Origin: Candidatus Poseidoniales archaeon
GTDB lineage: Archaea; Thermoplasmatota; Poseidoniia; Poseidoniales; Poseidoniaceae
Direction: 5' to 3'
NCBI GenBank assembly: GCA_003602645.1
Contig: QQSI01000020.1
Coordinates: 9,452 to 54,582, forward strand
DNA length: 45,131 nucleotides
Made by a program: the position numbers and the translations under genes. Shown piece by piece: positions 8,954 to 16,258 of the stretch; position 1 is the first letter of the stretch; the number at the start of each line of letters is the position of its first letter. The notes beneath the pieces are model-generated. The model was given only the letters and a program-made list of their open reading frames with translations. It searched no databases and was not told where the DNA came from.

Positions 8954-9757
8954 ATGGGTTTCAGTTCAAAGTGTTACGATTTATCTGAAAGTTCTAGGTT
9001 TCAAAATGCGATTCTCGCTCTGATTGTTCTGAATGCTGTCACCATCGGCATGGAGACTTTTTCATTCTCTAAATCCACGACGACGATTTTGGAAGCACTT
9101 GATTCGGTCATCTTGTGGGTGTTCATCATTGAACTGATCATTCGATTAATCGGAGGTGGACTTGGCTTTTTCAAAGATTCATGGAACAATTTTGACTTCG
9201 TTATTATTCTCTGTTCCATTTCCCCCGCAACTGGCCCGTTGAGCGTTCTTCGTGTGTTCCGTGTCTTCAGAGCGCTGCGCCTTGTATCAAGCATGCCAGA
9301 AATGCAGCGCATGGTTGAGGCAATGCTGCGTTCATTGCGCGGTATTGCGGCCATAAGCTGGCTCTTGGTGATTGTCATGTATGTGTTTTCGGTGATGGGG
9401 ACCATGTTGTTTGGCAATGGCGGGGAGGCTGGTGAGATGTATTTCGGAAACCTCGGCCTCTCGCTTTACTCACTCTTCCAGATCATGACGCTCGAATCAT
9501 GGTCGAATGGCATTGCTCGCATGATTGTTGATGAGCAAGGTTGGTGGGCTGCTCTCTTCTTTGTCACCTATATCATCAGCACATCGTTCACTTTCCTCAA
9601 CATGTTCATTGCTGTGTTCACCAACACAATGGCAGCGATTGACGTTGAAGACGAAGGGGGAGAAGAAATGGCCCAGGTTCTTCGCGAACTTCAACTTGAA
9701 ATTGCTGACCTCAAGGGCATGATTGAGCGCAGTGTGGTCGACCATGACGATGAGTAG
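8954..9757 (+). CDS. Voltage-gated sodium channel, NaChBac/BacNav type
   Basis: A 267-residue single-domain, six-helix cation channel. S1 is near 18-36, S2 near 51-68 with an acidic Glu, and S3 near 79-92 with Asn/Asp. S4 has arginines at exact three-residue steps (R100, R103, R106, R109 in LRVFRVFRALRL). The S5-P-S6 pore has the selectivity filter TLESWS (179-184), essentially the NaChBac TLESWA sequence that gives Na+ selectivity in tetramers. S6 is followed by an acidic linker and a C-terminal coiled coil (about 238-262), the tetramerisation helix of this family. The ATG at 8954 is supported by a TATA-like element. tRNA genes lie on both sides, facing inward. The likely role is Na+ entry or signalling; the physiology is unknown. 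Confidence 0.92.
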   Translation: MGFSSKCYDLSESSRFQNAILALIVLNAVTIGMETFSFSKSTTTILEALDSVILWVFIIELIIRLIGGGLGFFKDSWNNFDFVIILCSISPATGPLSVLRVFRVFRALRLVSSMPEMQRMVEAMLRSLRGIAAISWLLVIVMYVFSVMGTMLFGNGGEAGEMYFGNLGLSLYSLFQIMTLESWSNGIARMIVDEQGWWAALFFVTYIISTSFTFLNMFIAVFTNTMAAIDVEDEGGEEMAQVLRELQLEIADLKGMIERSVVDHDDE

Positions 9758-9793
9758 CCATTTTCCTACAGCAACAGCGTCTCAATGTTCACA

Positions 9794-9868
9794 TGGAGCC
9801 ACCGGCGAGAATTGAACTCGCGACCTCCTCATTACCAATGAGGTGCTATACCGCTAAGCCACGGTGGC
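9794..9868 (-). tRNA. tRNA-Thr (anticodon GGT), CCA encoded
   Basis: A 75-nt tRNA on the minus strand. The acceptor arms GCCACCG/CGGTGGC pair fully. The anticodon stem CCTCA/TGAGG encloses TTGGTAA, giving anticodon GGT for threonine. The T arm GCGAG-TTCAATT-CTCGC is regular, the discriminator is T and CCA is encoded. No intron is seen. The sodium-channel stop codon lies 36 bp away. Confidence 0.95.
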
Positions 9869-9894
9869 AGTAGTCGTGGCGACTTACCGGACCA

Positions 9895-9900
9895 ATATAA
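9895..9900 (-). promoter_or_regulatory. TATA box of tRNA-Thr
   Basis: Reading on the minus strand, TTATAT is centred about 29 bases upstream of the first tRNA base, in the context GGTTATATTGG. This is standard archaeal promoter placement. Confidence 0.55.
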
Positions 9901-9927
9901 CCGCTTCGCGTCATCACCAACAATCAA

Positions 9928-9953
9928 AAAGAAGGTAGGTCGCCAACTTCTTT
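9928..9953. repeat. Inverted repeat AAAGAAG-N12-CTTCTTT upstream of the small coiled-coil gene
   Basis: A perfect 7-bp inverted repeat with a 12-base spacer. It shares AGAAGG...CAACTTCT with a second, tighter repeat at 9995-10010, and the putative TATA of the small gene lies between them. It could be an operator or an RNA hairpin. Confidence 0.5.
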
Positions 9954-9983
9954 GCCTCAAAGGCTATAAGGTGATTTTAACAG

Positions 9984-9989
9984 ATATTT
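9984..9989 (+). promoter_or_regulatory. Candidate TATA element of the small coiled-coil gene
   Basis: ATATTT inside CAGATATTTTTTT is centred about 28 bases before the ATG at 10014, consistent with a leaderless transcript. CTATAA at 9964 is an alternative if there is a leader. Confidence 0.35.
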
Positions 9990-9994
9990 TTTTG

Positions 9995-10010
9995 GAGAAG
10001 GCAACTTCTC
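9995..10010. repeat. Inverted repeat GAGAAG-GCAA-CTTCTC just before a start codon
   Basis: A perfect 6-bp stem with a 4-base GCAA loop (a GNRA tetraloop if transcribed), ending three bases before the ATG at 10014. It sits where a repressor would block an archaeal promoter. It resembles the repeat at 9928-9953. Confidence 0.5.
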
Positions 10011-10013
10011 TGG

Positions 10014-10211
10014 ATGGGATGGAACATGGAGCGAGAGCTTGAAACAAAAACGGAGATGCGACAACGAGTTCGTGATCTTCAGAGCCAAGTAGATGAATTG
10101 AAAGACCTTGTGAACACGTTACTTAGCGTGATATGTGAGGAACCGGATGGTGTGCACAGTGGTGCTGCACCGACGATACCTGGGCAACCAGCTACCAATT
10201 ACTGCATGTGA
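10014..10211 (+). CDS. Small coiled-coil protein, unknown
   Basis: A 65-residue protein: a charged helix (about residues 5-43, MERELETKTEMRQRVRDLQ and onward) with heptad-like hydrophobic spacing (V, L, V, L, L, V), then a flexible Gly/Pro/Ala tail (GAAPTIPGQPATNYCM). No known family is recognised. Reality is supported by its placement behind a TATA-like element and by the tight convergent join with rtcB (2 bp between stops). The alternative start is the ATG at 10026. Two related inverted repeats upstream suggest regulated expression. It may act as an oligomerising adaptor, but nothing in the sequence proves that. Confidence 0.6.
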   Translation: MGWNMERELETKTEMRQRVRDLQSQVDELKDLVNTLLSVICEEPDGVHSGAAPTIPGQPATNYCM

Positions 10212-10213
10212 GA

Positions 10214-11689
10214 TTAGCCCTTGATCACGGCCAGCGGGCTGAGACGAGCCACTGGTCGAGCAAGGTTCGCCATGTCAGTGAGAGCGATGACCTCATCGAC
10301 ATTTTTGTAGGCATCAGGCGCTTCCTCAGCAAGGACATTTGGGGTGGAGGCATGAATTCGAATGCCTTTGGCTTCCAATTCTCCTTTGAGTTGCTTTCCA
10401 TCAATCGTCTTCTTCGCCTTCGTTCTCGATAGAGCGCGACCAGCACCGTGACATGATGAGCCAAAGGCCTTGTTCATGCCGCTTTTTGGGCCAGACATAA
10501 TCCACGATCCTGTTCCCATGTCACCTGGTACGAGGACGGGTTGGCCGCTTCTTGAATAGGAATCAGCCACGTCGCTGTGATCGCCCCCAAATGCACGAGT
10601 TGCCCCTTTCCGGTGAACGCAACAAGTGCATTGAACTCCATCAATGGTATGATGTTCGACCTTTGCTATGTTGTGGGCCACATCGTACAAGAGTCTTGCT
10701 TCTCCATCAATGCCGAGTTCCAACTTGAGCACTTCTCGTAAACGATGAGCGAGGGCGCTTCGGTTTGCAAAAGCAAAATTTGCGGCAGCGTTCATGGCGT
10801 CGAAATAAGACTGTCCTTCTTTGCTGTGAAACGGTGCTGCGGCGAGTTGCCGGTCCGCCAATGTATAGTCCCACTCATCATTGACCCATTTGTTACCTCT
10901 CGATTTGTACCTTGATTCAAGTGCACGTACATGGTCGCTGCACACTTGGTGTCCAAGGCCACGAGAGCCTGAGTGAATCATTGCCACAAGTTGTCCTTCA
11001 TACAGGCCCCAAGCCTCAGAAGTTGCTGCGTCAACCGTCTTTCCAACGGTTTGCAGTTCCAAAAAGTGGTTGCCACTGCCAAGTGTTCCAAGCGCACGCA
11101 TCCCACGTTCTCTTGCCCGGGTTGAAACCGCAGCGTGCACCGTGTTAAGCATGCCATTTGATTCGATGGCCTTGAGGTCTTCATCATACCCAAAACCCAT
11201 GTCAACCGCAGCATGAGCGCCCCTTTGAATGAGGTCGTCAAGTTGACGTGTGTTGATCTCCAGTCCACCTTTACCCGAAGCTCCAGCAGGAATTCGCCCG
11301 GCGAGGCGTCCGGCGAGTTTCTTGAGGTTGGGAATGTCAGATTCAGTTGCATCAAGGGCAAGCATTCTCACACCACAGTTGATGTCAAAACCGACGCCTC
11401 CGGGCGAGATGGCTCCACCCAATTCTCCTGCGTTGGTGTCTGTGGCGACCACACCGCCGATGGGTAGACCATAGCCAAAATGCCAATCCGCCATGGCCCA
11501 TGCTTCGCCCACAACGCCAGGCAAGGATGCAGCGTTCACCAATTGTTCCGGTCCCCGGTCATCAACGTGTTTTAGCAGATGCTCTTGGTTGGTGACGAGC
11601 CGAGCGTCGACCTTCATGTCACCATGGGCTCTGATTCGCATGGTGCCATCACCCTCATCCGAGAGGTGGTTGCGCCAATCTTCGCCCAT
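10214..11689 (-). CDS. rtcB: RNA-splicing ligase RtcB
   Basis: A 491-residue tRNA ligase that joins 2',3'-cyclic phosphate and 5'-OH ends after intron removal, using GTP and Mn2+. Family landmarks are in order: GGVGFDINCGVR with metal ligands Asp102 and Cys105, GSGNHFLE with His208, and HSGSRGLGHQ with His239. These are followed by VAHNIAKVEHH, HRKGATRAF, PGDMGTGSWI and the C-terminal SCHGAGRALSR with the guanylated histidine. The length is normal and there is no intein, unlike some archaeal RtcB genes. The start ATG at 11689 is the longest option; the first 20 residues are unusual. It is divergent from alaS, with 118 bp between starts. No archease gene is seen nearby. Confidence 0.96.
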   Translation of the reverse strand: MGEDWRNHLSDEGDGTMRIRAHGDMKVDARLVTNQEHLLKHVDDRGPEQLVNAASLPGVVGEAWAMADWHFGYGLPIGGVVATDTNAGELGGAISPGGVGFDINCGVRMLALDATESDIPNLKKLAGRLAGRIPAGASGKGGLEINTRQLDDLIQRGAHAAVDMGFGYDEDLKAIESNGMLNTVHAAVSTRARERGMRALGTLGSGNHFLELQTVGKTVDAATSEAWGLYEGQLVAMIHSGSRGLGHQVCSDHVRALESRYKSRGNKWVNDEWDYTLADRQLAAAPFHSKEGQSYFDAMNAAANFAFANRSALAHRLREVLKLELGIDGEARLLYDVAHNIAKVEHHTIDGVQCTCCVHRKGATRAFGGDHSDVADSYSRSGQPVLVPGDMGTGSWIMSGPKSGMNKAFGSSCHGAGRALSRTKAKKTIDGKQLKGELEAKGIRIHASTPNVLAEEAPDAYKNVDEVIALTDMANLARPVARLSPLAVIKG

Positions 11690-11807
11690 AGAGGTGCGTT
11701 GGGTGTGTCACCTTTGAGCATTGTTCATACCAATTGTAGCAAACCACGGCACAGGTTTCAAGGGGGATGCGTCGCTGGACGAATCGTTCCTCAACGGGTG
11801 TGCTGCT

Positions 11808-14663
11808 ATGAGTCTACCACCAATCGATTTGGCTGTGTTCCATGAGAACGGGTTTATTCGCAAGCAATGTCGAATCACAGAACTTTGGTTTTGGACCGCA
11901 GACCACGACCGTACAACTTGCGGCGATACAACTGAAGATGAGTACACATTCATCGGTGCGCCACTGATTCAAGGCTATCCAATGCGAGGAAAAGAACTCA
12001 AAGATGCAATGCGAGAAACTTTTCTGACCTTCTTTGAACAACGAGAACACACCCGGGTTGCACCTTATCCGGTTCTTGCAAGATGGCGCGATGATATCCA
12101 TCTCACCATTGCTTCCATTGCTGACTTTCAACCCCATGTGACTTCGGGTGAGGTTGAACCTCCCGCAAATCCACTCACCATCTCCCAACCGTGCATTCGC
12201 TTGACAGACGTGGATGCAGTTGGTCGATCTGGGCGGCATTTGACCACCTTCGAAATGATGGCTCACCACGTATTTAATCGTCCAGAGGAGGGAAAAATGT
12301 TCTATTGGATGGAAGAATGTGTTCGCTTTTGCCATGAACTCATGACCGAGGCGCTATGTATCGATCCGAACGAAATCACCTATGTTGAAAATCCATGGTG
12401 TGGCGGCGGTAATGCTGGTGCTGCAGTCGAGGTTATTGTTGGGGGTCTCGAATTGGCCACTCTGGTGTTCATGAACCTCGAAGAACATCCTGACGGGGAG
12501 ATTGAACTCAAGGGGGATAAATACCGAGAAATGCCCTTGCAAATCATTGACACTGGCTATGGTTTGGAGCGGTTTTGTTGGGCAGCAGCAGGCACGCCAA
12601 CCATCTATGAATCAATTTATCCTGAGTCAACAACCTGGCTGAAAGATCTTTCCTCCTTTAGCACCATCACAGCACAATGGCCCTCACTCGACCTTGACGC
12701 GCTGCTTGGAGAAATGAGCCGTTTGAACGGGATCATGAACATCGAGCCGGGTGTCGACGCGGATGAACTTCGAAACACGTTCCTTCGTCGCCTAGGTGAA
12801 CGTGGCATCGAGGTCACAGCCGAACAATTCTCAGCCGTCACCGAACCTTTAGCGAAGATCTATGCCATCCCAGACCATTTGCATGCCTTATGCAACATGC
12901 TTGGCGATGGTTTAGTCCCCTCCAATGCGAAAGCAGGATACTTGGCTCGTATGCTGGCCCGGCGCACACTACGTCTCCGGGACGAACTCAATCTTGATGT
13001 CTCGCTTGCTGATCTTGCACGACATCATATCGAAGTGAATCTTGGCAGTGCTTCAATGAAGCAAACGCATGATGGATTGCTCGGCATTCTTACCTTGGAA
13101 GAAACCCGTTACGGTGAGATGCTAAGGAAGGGTGGCAACGTCATCAACACACAACTCAAAAATGTACCAAAAGAAGCAACCAGTATTCCGGATGAGACTT
13201 TGTTCAACATGAACGATTCCCACGGACTAGCACCAGATATGGCCGTTAGTCTGGCGAAGAAAGCGGGTTGGAATTCAGTTTCAGTTCGAACAGGATTCGC
13301 TGCAGAGATGGCAGAGCGACACGCAAAATTGGCCAAACAAGCCGCCCAAGCCGTAGAAGCCAAACCGCTCGTCAACGCTCCGTTAACAGTTCCATCAACC
13401 CAATTGCTGTTTTATGATGATGTGCAACAACAAGAATTTGATGCGTCTGTGCTTGCTTGTTTACCGCTTGTAGGCGAAGACCTTCCCGATGGAGCAACGC
13501 ATGCAGTTGTTATGGACAAAACCTGTTTCTATCCCGAGGGTGGCGGCCAAGAAGGCGATTATGGTTCGCTTTCCACCGCTTCTTCCCAAGGGCGTGTCAT
13601 TGACACTCGAAAATTTGGTGATCATGTTCTGCATCTCACGGATGGGCCTTTTGAAAAAGGAGATCTCGTCCACGGAAGCATCGATTGGAAGCGAAGGAAG
13701 CAACTGATGGATCATCACACAGCCGTTCATATTGTCGGCGGGGCTGCACGTCGAATATTGGGCCCCCACATCTACCAGGCCGGAGCGAACAAATCAGTCG
13801 AAATGGCCCGTTTGGACATCACCCACTTCAATCGGCTGACTCGGGATGACCTCGATGCAATCGAAGCCCTAGCTAACGAGGTCTTAGGCCAAGTTCAGAG
13901 AACAGAAAAAACAGAGTTGAATCGAAAAGATGCTGATAAGAAATATGGCTTTGACCTGTACCAAGGAGGTGCTCCGAAGGGCAGTTCCATCCGCATTCTA
14001 AGGATTGCCGACCACGACATACAAGCATGTGGAGGCACACACCACGACGAGCCGGGACAAATCGGTTCCATCCGCATCGTGCGGTCATCAGCTGTTCAAG
14101 ACGGTGTCGAACGGTTGCACATCGTCGCTGGACAAGCGGCCTTAACCTATGCTCGTGAGCAAGATGCATTGCTCAGATCGATGTCTGAGTTATACGGTGT
14201 TCCTAACACTGAACTCCCTAAAACTTCACAACGTTTCTACAAAGAATGGAGAGACCAACGAAAGCGTATCGAGCAACTTGAAGCAGAAATTGTTCGTCTG
14301 CGCACTTCGGGTGGCGGTTCAGATTCCAAAGAATTGGACGGTGTTCGCATCGTGATCATGGAGGCTCATGGTAACTTGAAAAAGATGACTAAGATGCTTA
14401 AGGAACTGACCTTGGACAAACAAAACCCGACCCTTGCAGTGCTGGGTTCCAAGGAGGGAGGAGGGAAACTTATGATCGCAGTCACCGAAAACACCGTAGC
14501 AGCAGAACGCTATGATGCTGTGGCCTTACTCAGGGAGATCGCCCCTCACATCAACGGAGGCGGTGGTGGCCGGCCGACTCTTGCTCAAGGTGGCGGCTCG
14601 AACCCCGATGGCCTCGATGCAGCGCTTGATGCTGCACGTGCTGCCGTTGGTTTGTCGAATTAA
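11808..14663 (+). CDS. alaS: Alanyl-tRNA synthetase, archaeal type
   Basis: Charges tRNA-Ala and edits Ser/Gly mischarging. The architecture of the 951-residue protein is complete. It has the archaeal N-terminal extension (KQC...FWTADHDRTTCGD), a class II catalytic core with ISQPCIRLTDVD and HHVFNRPEEGKMFYWMEE, and a tRNA-binding helical part. The editing domain has HHTAVHIVGGAARR and CGGTHHDEPGQIG, with both Zn-binding parts. The DHHA1 C-terminal domain carries the Gly-rich GGGGGGRPTLAQGGG. The ATG at 11808 (MSLPPIDLAVF) is chosen to match archaeal starts; the track's 29 extra residues look non-coding. Compared with the archaeal CxxCG...CGDxxC zinc site, two of the four cysteines are replaced (CRITE and CGDTTE). 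The stop overlaps the Nudix gene stop by 4 bp. Confidence 0.96.
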   Translation: MSLPPIDLAVFHENGFIRKQCRITELWFWTADHDRTTCGDTTEDEYTFIGAPLIQGYPMRGKELKDAMRETFLTFFEQREHTRVAPYPVLARWRDDIHLTIASIADFQPHVTSGEVEPPANPLTISQPCIRLTDVDAVGRSGRHLTTFEMMAHHVFNRPEEGKMFYWMEECVRFCHELMTEALCIDPNEITYVENPWCGGGNAGAAVEVIVGGLELATLVFMNLEEHPDGEIELKGDKYREMPLQIIDTGYGLERFCWAAAGTPTIYESIYPESTTWLKDLSSFSTITAQWPSLDLDALLGEMSRLNGIMNIEPGVDADELRNTFLRRLGERGIEVTAEQFSAVTEPLAKIYAIPDHLHALCNMLGDGLVPSNAKAGYLARMLARRTLRLRDELNLDVSLADLARHHIEVNLGSASMKQTHDGLLGILTLEETRYGEMLRKGGNVINTQLKNVPKEATSIPDETLFNMNDSHGLAPDMAVSLAKKAGWNSVSVRTGFAAEMAERHAKLAKQAAQAVEAKPLVNAPLTVPSTQLLFYDDVQQQEFDASVLACLPLVGEDLPDGATHAVVMDKTCFYPEGGGQEGDYGSLSTASSQGRVIDTRKFGDHVLHLTDGPFEKGDLVHGSIDWKRRKQLMDHHTAVHIVGGAARRILGPHIYQAGANKSVEMARLDITHFNRLTRDDLDAIEALANEVLGQVQRTEKTELNRKDADKKYGFDLYQGGAPKGSSIRILRIADHDIQACGGTHHDEPGQIGSIRIVRSSAVQDGVERLHIVAGQAALTYAREQDALLRSMSELYGVPNTELPKTSQRFYKEWRDQRKRIEQLEAEIVRLRTSGGGSDSKELDGVRIVIMEAHGNLKKMTKMLKELTLDKQNPTLAVLGSKEGGGKLMIAVTENTVAAERYDAVALLREIAPHINGGGGGRPTLAQGGGSNPDGLDAALDAARAAVGLSN

Positions 14664-15376
14664 AGCGATTGAAGTGCTTGACGGTCAAAGTGAGACACAG
14701 CCACTGCGGTTGCTTCCTCCACGCTAAACCATTGAACTTCAGAAATTTCTTCAACGAGGATTTCAAGACTGTTTGGATTTCCATTCCAAAGCGCTCTGTA
14801 CGTGAACGACACGAAGGAAATCCCCTCATCCGTGAAGATGTTCTGCGTAACGACAGGCTCAGTGTCAAGCAGTTCAATTTCTAGGCCCAATTCCTCTCTT
14901 GCCTCACGGACGCATCCAACTGTTGGATGTTCATTGTGATCCATGTATCCACCAGGGAGGGTCCAATAGCCTCTGAAATGTCCTCGTTCGACCTTGGCCA
15001 TGAGCACTTGATTGTCATCGTTACAAATCATGACCTTTGAGACAAGCCGATGGATTGAACGGTACACAGCTTCTCGAGCAATTGGATGAACAGCGTTGTC
15101 GCTGATTAAATCATCTTTCAGTGCCCAATGGCTTGGCCATGGAATCTTTGGATAGCCTTTGACGACAATAGTGTCGACCTTTCCCCAACTGATCCGGGTA
15201 TGTCCAATGACGTTCCATGGTACTCCAATGAGTTCGATTTCTGCTGCGGTCGGTAAGCGTAGACCATCCTCACTTGCCAATCGGCCCTTGACGGGTAGGT
15301 GAGGGCCGTTACCATTCTCATCAACGAGAAGCACTCGCCCATCATGTTCGAGATGGACGACCTCCTTCGGGTGCAT
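14660..15376 (-). CDS. Nudix hydrolase with an N-terminal extension
   Basis: The Nudix box GX5EX7REUXEEXGU is complete (GYMDHNEHPTVGCVREAREE, then LG) near residues 145-167. It is preceded by VERGHFRGYWTLPGG, so the enzyme should cleave a nucleoside diphosphate linked to another moiety with Mg2+. The N-terminal 110 residues form a separate part (VHLEHDGRVLLVDENG, GHTRISWGKVDTIVVKG) that I do not recognise. The ATG at 15376 is preferred to a GTG at 15400. The substrate cannot be predicted. It converges with alaS (4-bp stop overlap) and is divergent from the metallo-beta-lactamase-fold gene. Confidence 0.85.
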   Translation of the reverse strand: MHPKEVVHLEHDGRVLLVDENGNGPHLPVKGRLASEDGLRLPTAAEIELIGVPWNVIGHTRISWGKVDTIVVKGYPKIPWPSHWALKDDLISDNAVHPIAREAVYRSIHRLVSKVMICNDDNQVLMAKVERGHFRGYWTLPGGYMDHNEHPTVGCVREAREELGLEIELLDTEPVVTQNIFTDEGISFVSFTYRALWNGNPNSLEILVEEISEVQWFSVEEATAVAVSHFDRQALQSL

Positions 15377-15488
15377 GCTGTTTCTTTTTAGCCATCGCAC
15401 ATCAATGCTCGTATGGGTGTCCTCAACAGCAATGCATTATCGAAATAAACGACTGACTCTTCAAATATGGCCACGATGTGGGCATGGC

Positions 15489-16208
15489 ATGGGCTTCGAA
15501 CAACTGAACGACACCGGCTGGGCCAAGACATACTTGATTTGGGACGAAGTCACCAAAGAGGCAGCTTTGGTCGATCCTGTATATGATTACATGGACGCTT
15601 ACACCTCAAGACTCGAGAGTGAGGGATTGACCCTTGTGCACGCAATGGCCACTCATACCCACGCAGACCACATCACAGCTTGTTTCGAATTGCAAAAAAC
15701 CTTGGGCTGTTCCTATGTGATGTGGCACTCAACCTCATGCTTAGGTGTGACTCATTACATCAACGACAAGGACCAGATGACCATGGGCTCAATTCAGTTC
15801 ATCTTTCACCACGCACCTGGCCACACAAGCGATAGCATGCTCATTGAAACGAACGGTCATGTCATGACGGGTGACTTCCTGTTTACAGGCAAAGGTGGTG
15901 TTGGGCGAGATGATTTACCAAGCGGGCGAATGAAGGTTCACTGGGATGCTCTAAGTGTCCTTGAACGTCTTGATGGTCATCTGATTGTATGCACAGGTCA
16001 TGACCCTCCCGGCACCGAGATGATGTCCCTTGAATGGAACCGTGAAAACAATCCTGTTCTCAACATGAATTCCTACGATGAATATGAAGCATGGCAACTC
16101 GAGGTAAGCGCCGGTTTGGGTGCTGTCAGCAAAATCAAAACTGCGGTTCCAGCGAATGTCTTTGCCGAAATTCCGGAGCATATTCCTTGGTTGGACGGCG
16201 AGAACTGA
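15489..16208 (+). CDS. Metallo-beta-lactamase-fold hydrolase, persulfide dioxygenase (ETHE1)/glyoxalase II-like
   Basis: A 239-residue MBL-fold enzyme. The metal motif THTHADHIT matches ETHE1 (THxHADH) well. Further landmarks are APGHTSDSMLIE with a second His, MTGDFLFTGKGGVGRDD with the bridging Asp and the RxD element of ETHE1, and CTGHDPPG with the last His. The N-terminus FEQLNDTGWAKTYLIWDE resembles the start of ETHE1-type enzymes, so the ATG at 15489 is preferred over the track's ATG/TTG codons upstream. ETHE1 oxidises glutathione persulfide with Fe(II). A hydroxyacylglutathione hydrolase or another thiol substrate is the main alternative, and archaea often lack glutathione. The sufS gene in the window also implies sulfur chemistry. 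Confidence 0.78.
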   Translation: MGFEQLNDTGWAKTYLIWDEVTKEAALVDPVYDYMDAYTSRLESEGLTLVHAMATHTHADHITACFELQKTLGCSYVMWHSTSCLGVTHYINDKDQMTMGSIQFIFHHAPGHTSDSMLIETNGHVMTGDFLFTGKGGVGRDDLPSGRMKVHWDALSVLERLDGHLIVCTGHDPPGTEMMSLEWNRENNPVLNMNSYDEYEAWQLEVSAGLGAVSKIKTAVPANVFAEIPEHIPWLDGEN

Positions 16209-16258
16209 TTGCACAATTGATGGCAATCCCTTTCAATGTCCGAAGAGGGGCGGGAAGC

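Noticed and set aside
8734-9868. Integrative element between tRNA-Ser and tRNA-Thr
   Set aside because: No integrase, no repeat of the tRNA 3' end and no compositional break; only the channel gene lies between them.
11814-12335. 173-residue minus-strand ORF
   Set aside because: Inside alaS in the opposite strand, no recognisable domain.
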